From assembly GCA_963808455.1 (NCBI GenBank), contig CAWEHT010000075.1, positions 1-14,628 of the forward strand: DNA of 14,628 nt. The letters run 5' to 3'. Source of the stretch: CAWEHT01 sp963808455 (GTDB taxonomy: Bacteria; Chloroflexota; Anaerolineae; CG2-30-64-16). A program made the translations under genes and the position numbers. Below the pieces are notes generated by a model. That model was not told where the DNA came from and did not search any database. It saw nothing but the letters and a program-made list of their open reading frames with translations. Below, in pieces: positions 1 through 8,032 of the stretch (position 1 is its first letter; each line of letters begins with the position of its first letter).

Positions 1-317
1 CGCTTGCTGACGTAGCCTGCCGCGCCCACGCCGGCCGCCTCGCGCACCAGGGCGGCATCCTCGTGCATGGTTACGACCACCACGCGGGTCGACGATGCCT
101 GGGCGCGCAGCGCCCTGGCGATCTCGATGCCGCCGGGGCCCGGCATGCACAGGTCGGCCAGCAAGACATCCGGCTTGCGCTCCAATACCAGGTGCAGCGC
201 CATGTCGCCGTCGGCGGCCTCGCCAACCGCGCGCAAGTCCGCCTCGGCATTCAGCAGGTTGCGCAACCCCGCCCGCAGCAGTCCGTGATCGTCGGCCAGG
301 ATAATCACGATCGGCAC
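1..317 (-). CDS. Response regulator, NarL/FixJ-type receiver domain (N-terminal part, cut by window edge)
   Basis: Reads leftward from a GTG at 317 and runs off the window after about 105 codons. The visible part is one receiver domain: acidic pair D9-D10 after a hydrophobic strand (IVIILADDH), phospho-acceptor D55 in the LLADLCMPG motif, T83 in VVVVTMHED and K105 in the GYVSK motif. This is the complete set of catalytic and switch residues. The strand-1 motif ADDHGLLRAGLRNLL is typical of NarL/FixJ/LuxR-type regulators, which carry a C-terminal HTH DNA-binding domain; that half lies outside the window, so the output is inferred. A GGAGGAG Shine-Dalgarno sequence about 10 nt upstream supports the GTG start. 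It lies 103 nt after the sensor-kinase gene on the same strand, so it is probably its cognate regulator. The frame is intact. Confidence 0.9.
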   Translation of the reverse strand, partial: MPIVIILADDHGLLRAGLRNLLNAEADLRAVGEAADGDMALHLVLERKPDVLLADLCMPGPGGIEIARALRAQASSTRVVVVTMHEDAALVREAAGVGAAGYVSK

Positions 318-380
318 TCGCTCTCTCTATCTCCTCCAGGGCTATCGGAAGACGGAGAAAAGCATACCGGCTTTTTGGGC

Positions 381-409
381 TGAATAATATGATTTATATC
401 AGCCAGCAA
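381..409 (-). promoter_or_regulatory. Candidate promoter for the response-regulator gene
   Basis: The 103-nt gap between kinase and regulator is unusually AT-rich. On the minus strand it offers TTGCTG (404-409), a 17-nt spacer and TATTCA (381-386), about 60 nt before the GTG at 317. The match to sigma70 boxes is moderate. It suggests the regulator may have its own promoter besides read-through from the kinase gene. This is a by-eye motif call only. Confidence 0.3.
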
Positions 410-420
410 GATTGCTCATC

Positions 421-2640
421 TTAGGGGCCATGGGCATCAGAAGTACGTAAGGAAACCGCCGGGGCACGGAAGGGGCCTGAACCGGGCAGGGCGAAGGGGA
501 ACTCGACGAAGATGCAGGCGCCCCGGCCCGGGCTGCTCTCGACGGTGAGCTTTCCACCCAACATCTCGGCACGCTGACGCATGCCTACAACGCCCAGCCG
601 GCCGCTCCTTTCGGCCTCATCCACGTCGAAACCGATGCCGTCGTCCTCGACGATCGCGACGATCCTGTCCTGTTTTCGCTCTACCAGCACGCTGACGTTG
701 GACGCCCTCGCATGCCGCCGCAGTTGGTCAGCGCTTCCTGGACGATGCGATACACCGCGGTCTCGATCTCGGCCGGCGGCCGCTGGTCGTCCAGGCCGGC
801 CGCCACGAACTGGGCGTCTAGCCCGGTCTGCTCGCGGAAGCCCTCGACGTGCTGCCGCAGCGCCGCGACCAGGCCCAGGCGGTCGAGGGTAGCCGGCCGC
901 AGGTTGGCAGCCAGGCGGTGCAGCCCTTCCATGATGCCGTCGCTTGCCTCGATCAATTCGGCGATGCGGCCGGCCATGGCGGGCGGGCGGGCCGGATCGC
1001 GCTGCGCGCGCCCAGCGCCAGCATCAACGCCGTGAGGGCCTGCCCCGACTCGTCGTGCAGCTCCATGGCGATGGCGCGGGCCTGGCGTTCCTGGCCTTCC
1101 AGTAGCCAGCGCGAGAACTCCTGCATCTGTTCTCGCCCCAGGCGCAGCTGTGCCTGCTCGGCCAGCCGCCGCCGCGCCTCCACGACGTCCGTAATGTCCT
1201 GGCACGCGGCAAAGACGCCTCGCACACCCCCCGCAGCATCCTTGTCCGGCAAGAAGCCCACCATGTAGTGGCGCTCGCCACCGCCAGGCCCCGCGGGCCG
1301 GACATCGGTGATGACGGGCTCCGGAAAAGGCTCGCCGCTGCGCAGCACGCTCTCCATCGCTGCCCGCAGCCGCGACCCGGAAGGCAGAACCTCGTGCAGG
1401 TGACGGCCGAGCATCTCCGCGGCAGGCAGGCCCAGCTCGCGCGCGGCGGCCTGGTTGCATTGGCGAAAGATCAGCTCCTGATCCAGATACGCTACGGCGG
1501 CGGGCACGCTGTCCATGATGCTGTTCAGGAAGCTCCGGCCGGCCCCCATCTGGATGTCCAGCTCCTCCACCCCCGCGCGGCCAGCACCTTTTGCGTCACG
1601 TCGTTGACCAGGACCAGCAGCTCCGCTACCCGGCCCTCCCGGTTGTGCATGGGCACGGCGTGCAAGTCCCAGTAGCTCTGCGGAGAGGATGATGGTTCGG
1701 GCGCAGGTGATAGGAGCGGGGAGGCCTCGCTGCCGCCTTCCGCGCCCTGGCCCATCCCGCCGGCGCTCGCCGCGACCCGGCCCCCCGCGCCGTCGCTACC
1801 GCCCATCCCCCTGCCCCACGCCCCGTTCCCTGCCCTTTCGTATTCGATCAGGCTGACGGGCTCTCCGACCGCGCAGGCAGGCTCCAGCAGCTCGGCCACC
1901 AGCCCGGCCAGGTCGGGGCTGACCCGGGCGAAAGGCTGGCCGGGGAAGGAACCTTCCTCGAGGCCCAATACAGCCTGATAGGCCGGATTGGCGAGCTGAT
2001 AGCAATGCTCCGGGCCGGTCAGAACGGCAATCCCGATAGGGGCCGAAGCGACCAGGTGCTCCAGCAGCTCACGCTGCCGGAGGTTCTCGTCGAGCAGGCG
2101 CCCGCGCTCCTCCTCGACCCGGCGCCGCCCGGCCATCTCGGCGCGCAGTTCCTGGTTGGCCCAGGCCAGCTCGGCCGTGCGCTCCGCGACCCGTTGCTCC
2201 AGGCCCTCGGCAGCCTGCTGCAGCCCGACGTGGGCCTGCTGAAGCTCGGAGAGAGCCCGGTCGTAGTTCTGCCGGAGCCTGGCCTTTTCCAGGCTCTCGC
2301 GCAGCGCCACGGGCAGGCGGTGGGGGTGCTGCTTGAGCACGTAATCGCTCAGCCCCGCCTTCATGCCCTCCACCGCGATCTCCTCGCTGCCCGACTCCGT
2401 GATGAAGATGACGGGCACGTAGGGATAGAGCGCCCGGACCTCCCTCAAGATCCACAGGCCATCGGCCCAGTGCATCCGGAAGTCCGTCAGCACCGCATCG
2501 AAGCCGCCCAGAGCCAGCGCCGCGTCGAAGGCCGGCTTGCACCCGATCTCGACGCACTCCGCCTCGCCGAAGTCCTGCTCCAGCTCACGCATCGCCAGCT
2601 CCCGGCCGGCCGGGCTGTCGTCGACGATCAGGAATTTCAC
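421..2640 (-). pseudogene. Hybrid sensor histidine kinase (receiver-PAS-PAS-HisKA_3-HATPase_c), frame broken three times
   Basis: One protein of roughly 740 residues, read in pieces. The GTG at 2640 is chosen because the receiver domain starts at once (VKFLIVDDSP: D7, D8; phospho-acceptor D53 in LTDFRM; T81; K103 in YVLKQ). A heptad-like helix follows (about 110-195), then a PAS region (about 195-355) with a Gly/Ser/Pro-rich insert at about 272-320, then a second PAS region starting SFLNSIMDSVPAAVAYLD and ending CQDITDVVEARR. The dimerisation motif is MELHDESGQALTAL (HisKA_3, presumed phospho-His). The ATP-binding module has an N box (QEALTN), DDGIGF and GRLGVVGM. These features indicate a NarX/DegS-like kinase that should phosphorylate a NarL-type regulator such as the one downstream. 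Frames change in the C5 run at 1570-1574, within the GC repeat at about 998-1013, and near 715-727. Each is repairable by a single-base indel, so sequencing error is as likely as true decay. Confidence 0.85.
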
Positions 2641-3028
2641 CCTTCCCCCATGCGATTGGATTCTTCCTCTGCTGACCAGCCCGCCCGCGCTCCGGTGCAG
2701 AATGGCCACGGGGCGGAACTCCCATCGACCCAGGAGCGTGCCGGCGGTGCCCGCATCAGACGCTCCGGTCATCGCCATTTTCGATCACCTTGGGCGCATT
2801 TGCAAGAGGGATCTATATCATATCGCCCGAAGGTAATGCCCTCCTAAATAAGTTTGGTAGCACTATGGATTTGCGCGCCGCCGCTGACGCAGTCTCCCCC
2901 TGGGAGCGCCGGCATCCCTGCCGGCCCCGGCGGGTGACGTAGCCGGCTGGAAGCCGGCGCTCCCGGGCGAGGCGCTGCGCGCCTTCACCGTGCGACCAGT
3001 TTAGTGCGAAAACAGGGGACCCTTTCGG
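2641..3028. other. Intergenic region upstream of the kinase gene
   Basis: This is non-coding space between the 3' side of the surface-lipoprotein gene and the kinase start. It holds the 2902-2964 hairpin repeat and an AT-richer stretch around 2812-2875 that could contain the kinase promoter, although no convincing -35/-10 pair was found. The outer limit of the left palindrome arm visible in this window falls at about 2998, because its mirror image reaches the window end at 14628. Long frames through here are GC-rich shadows. Confidence 0.5.
2902..2964. repeat. GC-rich hairpin repeat element with 12-bp perfect arms
   Basis: GGGAGCGCCGGC (2902-2913) is the exact reverse complement of GCCGGCGCTCCC (2953-2964), separated by 39 nt that itself holds smaller CCGGC pairings. 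It sits in intergenic DNA before the kinase gene. The shape resembles the REP/MITE-like intergenic hairpins scattered through many GC-rich bacterial genomes, but only one copy is visible here. Confidence 0.6.
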
Positions 3029-3102
3029 TGACGCAGAGACGGATTCTTCGCTGGCGGCTCGCCGCGACGCAGGCCTGCTTGCGTACCCGCTCAGAATGAC
3101 AG
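3029..3102 (-). repeat. Dispersed intergenic repeat, copy 1 (GTCATTCTGAGCG ... GCGAAGAATCC type)
   Basis: Read on the minus strand it starts CTGTCATTCTGAGCGGGT and ends AGCGAAGAATCCGTCTC. A related sequence with the same two end motifs lies at 7488-7590 on the plus strand. In both cases it begins about 35-50 nt after a stop codon (surface lipoprotein, yceI) and points the same way as that gene. It may act as a 3'-end or mRNA-stability element, or be a mobile repeat with a preference for gene ends. Confidence 0.55.
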
Positions 3103-3135
3103 GCGCCGGTACCGAAGATGTCTCCTGCACATGCA

Positions 3136-6100
3136 CTAGAATGCCAGGGCCGCGCCCACGGTTCGGCCCCACCCCCCGAGCCTGGCCAGCAGCTGCGCTT
3201 CCAGGCCCTGGATCGCAGCCGCGCCCTGCGAGAGGGCAGATTCGACAGGTCCGGCCAGGCCGCCAGCCCCGTGAGGCGCCATGAAGGCGTTCACGTCGAG
3301 CGGCCCGGCGCTGCCGCCCTGCGAGCTCTCCGCCCGCGGCCTCGACCCCTGCAAGGGGCGAGGATGCCTCACGACGGGCGTCGGGGTGGGCGTGGGCGAC
3401 GGCAGCGCCCGGAACGCCGGGCCGGCCGGCAGCGATGGCGCGATAGACCGCACCGGCTCCCGCGTCGGCTCCGGCGTGCTCGTCGCGGCCGGCAGCGGAG
3501 GCGCAAGGGCCGGCTCCGGCGTCTTCGTCGGTTCCGGCGTGCTCGTCGCGGCCGGCAGCGCTGGCGCGATGGCCGGCTCCGGCGTCTTCGTCGGTTCCGG
3601 CGTGCTCGTCGCGGCCGGCAGCGGAGGCGCGATGGCCGGCTCCGGCATCTTCGTTGGTTCCGGCGCGCTCGTCGGGGCCGGCAGCGCCGGACCGGTCGGG
3701 AGATGCGGTGAGATCACATCCGGCCGCCGCGCCTGCACAGGCGTGGGCGTGGCGAACGGGTGCTGCGGCTCGACCACGGCCGGCGTCGGTGTTCGGGCCG
3801 GCACCGGCGGCACCGGCGTGCTCGTGGGCGGCGGCAGGGCCGGAGCGCCCGGCACCTGCGGCTCGATGATGTCCGGCCGCCGCGTCTCCACAGGCGTGGG
3901 CGTGGCCGACGGCACCTGCGGCTCGACCACGGCCGGCGTCGAACGTAGGGGCGGGCGTGGCCGCCGGCGGGATCTCGGTCGGCGCGGCCGCCGGCCCTGG
4001 CTCCAGGGTCTCGGGCAAGAGGAACGTCCCGCCGACCGTGGCGGAGCGGGCGCGCCTGCCGTCCATATCGAAGGCCACGGCATAGAAGCTGGCGGCCCCG
4101 GCCCCCGTCGCCCCGATCGTCGAGCTGGCCGTCTGCCGGGCTGTCCCATTCCCATCGAACGACTCCAGCAGCCGCGCTCCGGGAGCTCCCGGGTCCTGTC
4201 CCCAGAGCTCGATCCGCGCCAGCCCCGCCGGGGCCTGGGCCTCGACGGTGACCTGGACCGCCGCCGGCAGGCGGTCGACGAAACCGCCCTGCGGGCTGCT
4301 GATGGAAACGCTCGGCCCCGCGGCCGGCGCTGGCGTAGGCGTAGCCGGGACTCCCGCAGGCGCGGCCGGCGTGGAGACGCCTGCGGCCGCGGCCAGGATG
4401 GTGCCGCCTACCGTGGCCGACTGAGTCGAACGCCCCGGCACTATCGAAGGCTACCGCATAGAAGGAGGCCGGGCCCGCACCCGCAGCCGTGTAGTTGAAA
4501 CCGACGACGCTCTGGTAGCGGCCCGTGACATCGAAGGACCGCAACATCTGCGCCCCGGCCGCACCCGGCACGTCTCCCCATACCTCGATCCGCACCAGCC
4601 GCGCCTCGGCCCGCGCCTGGACGGTGAAGCCGATGGCCGCGGGCAGCTGGACCGTGAAGCCGGCCGAGGGGCGGATGAGGGATACCGTCGGCCGGCCTGG
4701 CGTCGGCGAGGGCGCCGGCGTGCCCGTGGGCGCCGGCGTAGGCGACGGGGTGCTGGTGGGCGTCGGCGTTTCCGGTATAGGCGTCAGCGTCGGCGTTTCC
4801 GGCGTGGGCGTGGGCGTGAGCGTGGGCGTAAAGGGCGTGGATGCCGGCGTGGCCGTCGCACCCAGCACGGTGACCGTCGTGGTCGCCGATTGGCCCACCA
4901 GCCCCTGCGTATCATGCGCGAGGACGTAGGCTGAGTACTGGCCCGCCGAGGTCGGCACCCAGCTCTGGTTGGCCGTCAGCTGGTACACGCCGACCGAGCT
5001 GCCGCTGGTGGTCACGGCCACCTCCGCGCCGTTCACCCATAGCTCGATGTCCGTCACGCCTTTGCTGTCGGTGGCCGTCGTGTTCACCACGAGGGCCTGC
5101 CCCACGTTCAAAGTCGTGTTGCTGAAACTGACCAAGAGCTGGGGTGGGCCGCCGGCGACCACGCCGATGGTCAGGCTGCCCGAATCGACCGAGTTGCCCG
5201 CCTGGTCCCACGCCCGGACGAAGATCGTGTGCTGGCCCAGTGAGCTGGAAGACCACGTCTGCGAGGCGCTGAAGGTCTGCGCCTGGCCGACGGCCGACGG
5301 CGAGCCGTTGCTGGTCGTCGTATACAACGAACCATCAGACCACAGCTCGATGCGGTTGATGCCGTTGGGGCCGCTGGCCGTCGAATTGACGGTGACGCCC
5401 TGCCCGGACACGACCACGATGTTCCCGCTGGGCTGCGTGAAATACACGGTGAACGACGTCGGGCTCGACGAAGTCACGTAGATCGTCACGCTGGCCGCTG
5501 CGCTCGTGTTCCCGCGCACGTCGGCTGCGATGACCGATATCGTGTGGCTCCCCAGCGTCGTGGCCTGCCACTGCTGGCTGGCCTGCAGAGAGGTCTGCCC
5601 GTTGCCAGCCGTGGTCAGCACCACAGCGTTGTCAACCAGTACCTCGACCTGCGCCAGCGCGATGCCGCTGTTGTCGGTCGCCGTCCACTGCACGGTCACC
5701 TGGCTGCCCGTGACGAAGCTGGCATTCGCCCCCGGCGCCAGCAGCTGCACGCCCGGCAGGCTCACGCTCGGCGTGGAGGTCGGCGTGGGCGTAGGCGTCG
5801 CGACGACCGCCGGCAGCGGAGGAACGGAGATCGCCGGCGCCTGGCCGGCGTACGTGGTCAGCGAACGGGTGACCCAGCCGGTGCTCCCGTCGCTCAAGAC
5901 GACGTAAAGCCATTCCCCGGTCGGGTCCTGGCCCAGCACGGTGAACTGGGTGCCCCCCGGCACGGCGGCCACGATCGGGTAGGCAATTCCGGGGCCGGCG
6001 CGCACGTTCAGCGCCGCCACGTTCACGAAACCCGTGTTGGCTGCCACCGACGTTGGGGTGGGCGCCGCGGCCAGGGCCGTCGGGGTCGCCGACGCGGTGG

Positions 6101-6371
6101 CCGTCGCGGTCGGAGTCGCCGGCGGCGTGCTCGTGGGCGTCTCGACCACGAGGATCGCGGGGGCCGTCGGGGTGGCAAGCCCGGGCGCAACGGCCCCGCC
6201 ACCGATCCCGCCCGATGCCGGCGCAGGGTGGAACGGCACGGGCGTGGGCGTCGCGTTGGGGCCGAGGGCCCTCACGGGAACGGTGCAGGCAGACAGCAAG
6301 AACAACAGGATCAGAGGAATCGACTTCAGGTAGCCCGGCTTCCAGAACCGGACCAACGTTCTTTGTACCAT
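3136..6371 (-). CDS. Large surface lipoprotein: SH3b domain, five Ig-like modules, Pro/Thr-rich linkers; two single-base frameshifts
   Basis: Starts at ATG 6371 (GAGG 5 nt upstream). This start gives a clean lipoprotein signal: basic N-end, hydrophobic IPLILLFLLSA and a lipobox with Cys29. A Pro/Thr linker follows, then a bacterial SH3 domain (about 115-175: NVRAGPGIAYPIV ... GEWLYVV ... GWVTRS) and three Ig-like modules (about 205-300, 305-405, 410-505). After a TPTP linker (505-560) come two more related modules (RIEVWGD/RIELWGQ ... FYAVAFD ... ATVGGT) and a repetitive Pro tail. The role is probably binding to cell wall or an extracellular target; no catalytic domain is seen. The frame breaks in the C4 run at 4433-4436 (one base too many) and at the AA of 3942-3943 (one too many). 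Correcting both yields about 1,078 residues ending LGGWGRTVGAALAF. The right-arm copy lacks both extra bases, so these are probably sequence errors and the gene is likely intact. Confidence 0.85.
3421..3672 (-). repeat. Four tandem 63-bp repeats encoding 21-residue Pro-rich units
   Basis: Four consecutive units lie at 3610-3672, 3547-3609, 3484-3546 and 3421-3483. They encode variants of TSTPEPTKTPEPAIAPALPAA shown here as TSTPEPTKTPEP plus AIAPALPAA. Units 2 and 3 are almost identical and unit 4 is the most divergent. They form the stalk-like tail of the surface lipoprotein and could expand or contract by slippage or recombination. Confidence 0.9.
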
Positions 6372-6476
6372 AAGGACCTCGGCAAAGGCACGACCCAGTG
6401 CACTCAACGTAGGGCACCTTCTGTGCCACGGTGCATCGAGTGACACAAATAAGCAATCATAATAGTGCTTGATGCT

Positions 6477-6482
6477 ATTATA
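6477..6482 (-). promoter_or_regulatory. Candidate -10 box (TATAAT) for the surface-lipoprotein gene
   Basis: A perfect TATAAT on the minus strand lies about 105 nt before ATG 6371, in an AT-rich island that contrasts with the GC-rich surroundings. No good TTGACA lies 17 nt upstream, so this rests mainly on the -10 box and context. The predicted transcript would have a roughly 100-nt leader. Confidence 0.45.
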
Positions 6483-6518
6483 TCACTAAAGTTACACCAC
6501 GCATCGTTAATATAGTAG

Positions 6519-6551
6519 TTAACTCAGCGCTAATTGGAGGTTAATCAGCGC
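6519..6551. promoter_or_regulatory. Operator-like repeat in the divergent promoter region
   Basis: TTAACTCAGCGC (6519-6530) is repeated as TTAATCAGCGC (6541-6551), with GCGCTAAT overlapping so that an imperfect dyad also forms. In the right-arm copy (11156-11178) the same site reads as a perfect GCGCTAA-9 nt-TTAGCGC inverted repeat. It lies just upstream of the yceI -10 box and about 40 bp from the opposite TATAAT, a position where one regulator could control both genes. No regulator is identified. Confidence 0.4.
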
Positions 6552-6563
6552 AGCCCTCGCTTC

Positions 6564-6572
6564 TGGTATGCT
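6564..6572 (+). promoter_or_regulatory. Candidate extended -10 promoter for yceI
   Basis: TGGTATGCT (TG at 6564-6565, TATGCT at 6567-6572) matches an extended -10 element and would start transcription about 30 nt before ATG 6610. It is unchanged in the right-arm copy. No well-spaced -35 box is obvious, as expected when an extended -10 is used. Confidence 0.4.
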
Positions 6573-6609
6573 GCAAAACAGGTTCGATCCATCGCAAAGG
6601 GAGTAGATC

Positions 6610-7437
6610 ATGCAACGAAAGCCTCGTATTCCGGCCCTGCTCGCACCCGTAGCCGCGCTGTGCTTGCTTCTCGCCTCGTGCGCCCTGGCGGCGCCGTCGT
6701 CCACGAGCTCGGCGCCGCAGCTGCCTGCGCCGGCCGGGCTCGCTCAGGGCAGCCCGGCACCGGCGCCAACGGGACAGGCGCCCGGCGCGCCCTCCCCGGC
6801 CGCATCTGTGGCTCAGAACGCCCCGCTGGCGGCGACCACGTCCGCATCTGCCGCTTCGGGGTCGGGGCCAGCCCTGGCGCAAAACGGCGTCATCAGCCTG
6901 GCCACAGTCCCCGATGGGACCTCCGCCGGCTACAAAGTGCAAGAGCAGCTGGCCGGGCACAATTTTCCTAGCGATGCCATCGGCACCACCCAGGACGTGA
7001 CGGGGACGCTCGCCATCCGGCCCGACGGCAGCCTGCTGCCGGGCAGCTCGCGCTTCGTGGTGGATCTCCAGACCCTGAAGAGCGACCAGGCCATGCGCGA
7101 CGGCTATCTCCAGCGCGCCACGCTGCAGACCTCGACCTATCCTGACATGGTTTTCGTGCCCTCGACGGTGACCGGGTTGCCCAGCCCGCTGCCGGCATCC
7201 GGCGACTTCACCTTCCAGATCACCGGCGACTGCACCCTCAAGGGGGTCACGCACCACGTCACCTGGAACGCCACGGCCCACCTGGCCGGCCAGCAGCTGA
7301 CCGGCTCCGCGTCCACGACGCAGACGTTCGAGTCCCTCGGTCTGCCACAGCCGCACGTTATGCGGGTGCTGACCATCCAGGACAGCATCCAGCTCCAGAT
7401 CACCTTCCATATGGTGGTCACCCCGTCGGCAGCCTGA
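6610..7437 (+). CDS. YceI-family lipoprotein
   Basis: 275 residues from ATG 6610, preceded by GGGAG (6599-6603) at 6-nt spacing. A basic start and hydrophobic core lead to lipobox LASC with Cys24, so it is predicted to be anchored to the outer face of the cytoplasmic membrane. Residues 25-95 are an Ala/Pro/Ser linker. Residues about 105-271 are a YceI-like lipocalin-fold barrel: GTLAIRPDGSLLPGSSRFVVDLQTLKSDQ, then the RDGYLQ...TYPDMVF motif, then GDCTLKGVTHHVTW, a slightly altered form of the GxLTLKGVT signature. Family members bind isoprenoid-like lipids in the barrel; the ligand and role here cannot be read from sequence. Transcribed divergently from the SH3b lipoprotein gene. The frame is intact, unlike its degraded mirror copy at 10275-11097. 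Confidence 0.92.
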   Translation: MQRKPRIPALLAPVAALCLLLASCALAAPSSTSSAPQLPAPAGLAQGSPAPAPTGQAPGAPSPAASVAQNAPLAATTSASAASGSGPALAQNGVISLATVPDGTSAGYKVQEQLAGHNFPSDAIGTTQDVTGTLAIRPDGSLLPGSSRFVVDLQTLKSDQAMRDGYLQRATLQTSTYPDMVFVPSTVTGLPSPLPASGDFTFQITGDCTLKGVTHHVTWNATAHLAGQQLTGSASTTQTFESLGLPQPHVMRVLTIQDSIQLQITFHMVVTPSAA

Positions 7438-7487
7438 GCCCCCCATGCCGTTGCGGCGGCACAGGGGCACCCAAGAAACCTTTGGAC

Positions 7488-7590
7488 TGTCATTCTGACC
7501 GCAGTGCAAAGCTCGGCTGTGCCAACAAGGCCTGTCAACGGCGCGCCACCAGCGACGAAGTCCCCGCAGGGGGAGAATCCGTATCAGGAG
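7488..7590 (+). repeat. Dispersed intergenic repeat, copy 2 (GTCATTCTGACCG ... GGAGAATCC type)
   Basis: Begins TGTCATTCTGACCGCAGT and ends GGGAGAATCCGTATC, 50 nt after the yceI stop. It shares its end motifs and orientation relative to the preceding gene with the copy at 3029-3102, while the interior differs. It contains a small CCCC-GCA-GGGG hairpin (7562-7572) that could help end transcription. The mirror copy is near 10125-10230. Confidence 0.5.
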
Positions 7591-7659
7591 TCTCTTGGTA
7601 GAGGCGGGCCGCAGAACCCCACCCCTTGCACCCATAGCGATGATGCTGCTATTGGCCAG

Positions 7660-7753
7660 GGGCCGGCCTGGCCCCCTGACATCTTAAGCTTTTCTTCCTG
7701 GGGGCCGGCTGGCCCCTGAGCATCTTGAGGTTTTACTCCTGGGGGCCGGCTGG
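7660..7753. repeat. Tandem array of about 41-bp units with GGGGCC-GGCT-GGCCCC hairpins
   Basis: Two full units and the start of a third. Each opens GGGGGCCGGC(C)TGGCCCC and continues CTGA(G)CATCTTrAG followed by TTTT and a TCCT end. The GGGGCC/GGCCCC arms form a tight hairpin, and the following AT-rich part gives a terminator-like look on the plus strand, downstream of yceI. The third unit stops after about 14 bp, exactly where the group II intron begins (7754), so the array is the intron's 3' exon. Confidence 0.65.
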
Positions 7754-7853
7754 GTAGAGTAGGGGACTGGCGCGCGTGCAAGACAGGGCTCCTCTTGGGC
7801 TTCCGCTCAAGCCGTTTCCTGCAATCGTGTCGCATTTCCAGTCCCCCCTCATC

Positions 7854-7886
7854 GAACCGGACATGCAGATTTCCCGCATCCGGCTC
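7854..7886 (-). ncRNA. Group II intron domain V (catalytic hairpin)
   Basis: Reads GAGCCGGATGCGGG, then AAATC, then TGCATGTCCGGTTC. The outer stem GAGCCGGA/TGTCCGGTTC, the AGC catalytic triad position and the GNAA-type loop are all recognisable. It is 33 nt against the usual 34, with one base missing near the loop. In the right copy one more G is lost (GTCCGTTC), which weakens the stem. Confidence 0.85.
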
Positions 7887-7948
7887 TCCGACCATCTTCT
7901 TCCGAGTGCATGCGCCGCAAGCCTTCCAGGTGACTCACCTTCCCTACC

Positions 7949-8032
7949 AGCGTAGAGTGCCGCGAATCGCCTGTCTGGTTGCTGCTTGGCAACCCGGTAT
8001 AGTGTCCGTTGAAGTTTGCGGGCTGGGTCCAT
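7949..8032 (-). pseudogene. Remnant of group II intron reverse transcriptase/maturase (N-terminus only)
   Basis: ATG at 8032 followed by MDPARKLQRTLY and RVAKQQPDRRFAALY, the conserved N-terminal opening of bacterial group II intron RTs (K-LQ-x-LY-x-AK ... RF-x-ALY, normally followed by DK-x-Y-R). After about 28 codons the similarity stops and sequence typical of the region just before domain V begins. Hence the palm, YxDD, maturase and endonuclease parts are all gone, an internal deletion of well over 1 kb compared with full-length elements. It is not a functional protein. Confidence 0.75.

Noticed and set aside
63..383. Plus-strand open frames at the window start
   Set aside because: Antisense of the response-regulator receiver domain, whose D/D/D/T/K residues are all present on the minus strand.
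2005..2847. 280-residue plus-strand open frame opposite the kinase gene
   Set aside because: Antisense shadow of the receiver/PAS coding region; the minus-strand frame has clear catalytic motifs and this one has none.
3421..3672. Possible CRISPR array from regularly spaced repeats
   Set aside because: Units are contiguous 63-bp coding repeats without unique spacers and stay in frame with a Pro-rich protein.
3281..4498. 405-residue Gly/Val/Ser-rich plus-strand frame
   Set aside because: It is the antisense reading of the Pro/Thr repeats (CCG/ACG become CGG/CGT, giving Gly-Val repeats). It has no start signal or domain, and the minus strand carries the consistent SH3b/Ig protein.
7660..7753. 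Possible CRISPR or integron attC-like array
   Set aside because: Only two to three directly abutting ~41-bp units, no variable spacers, no integrase or cas gene nearby.
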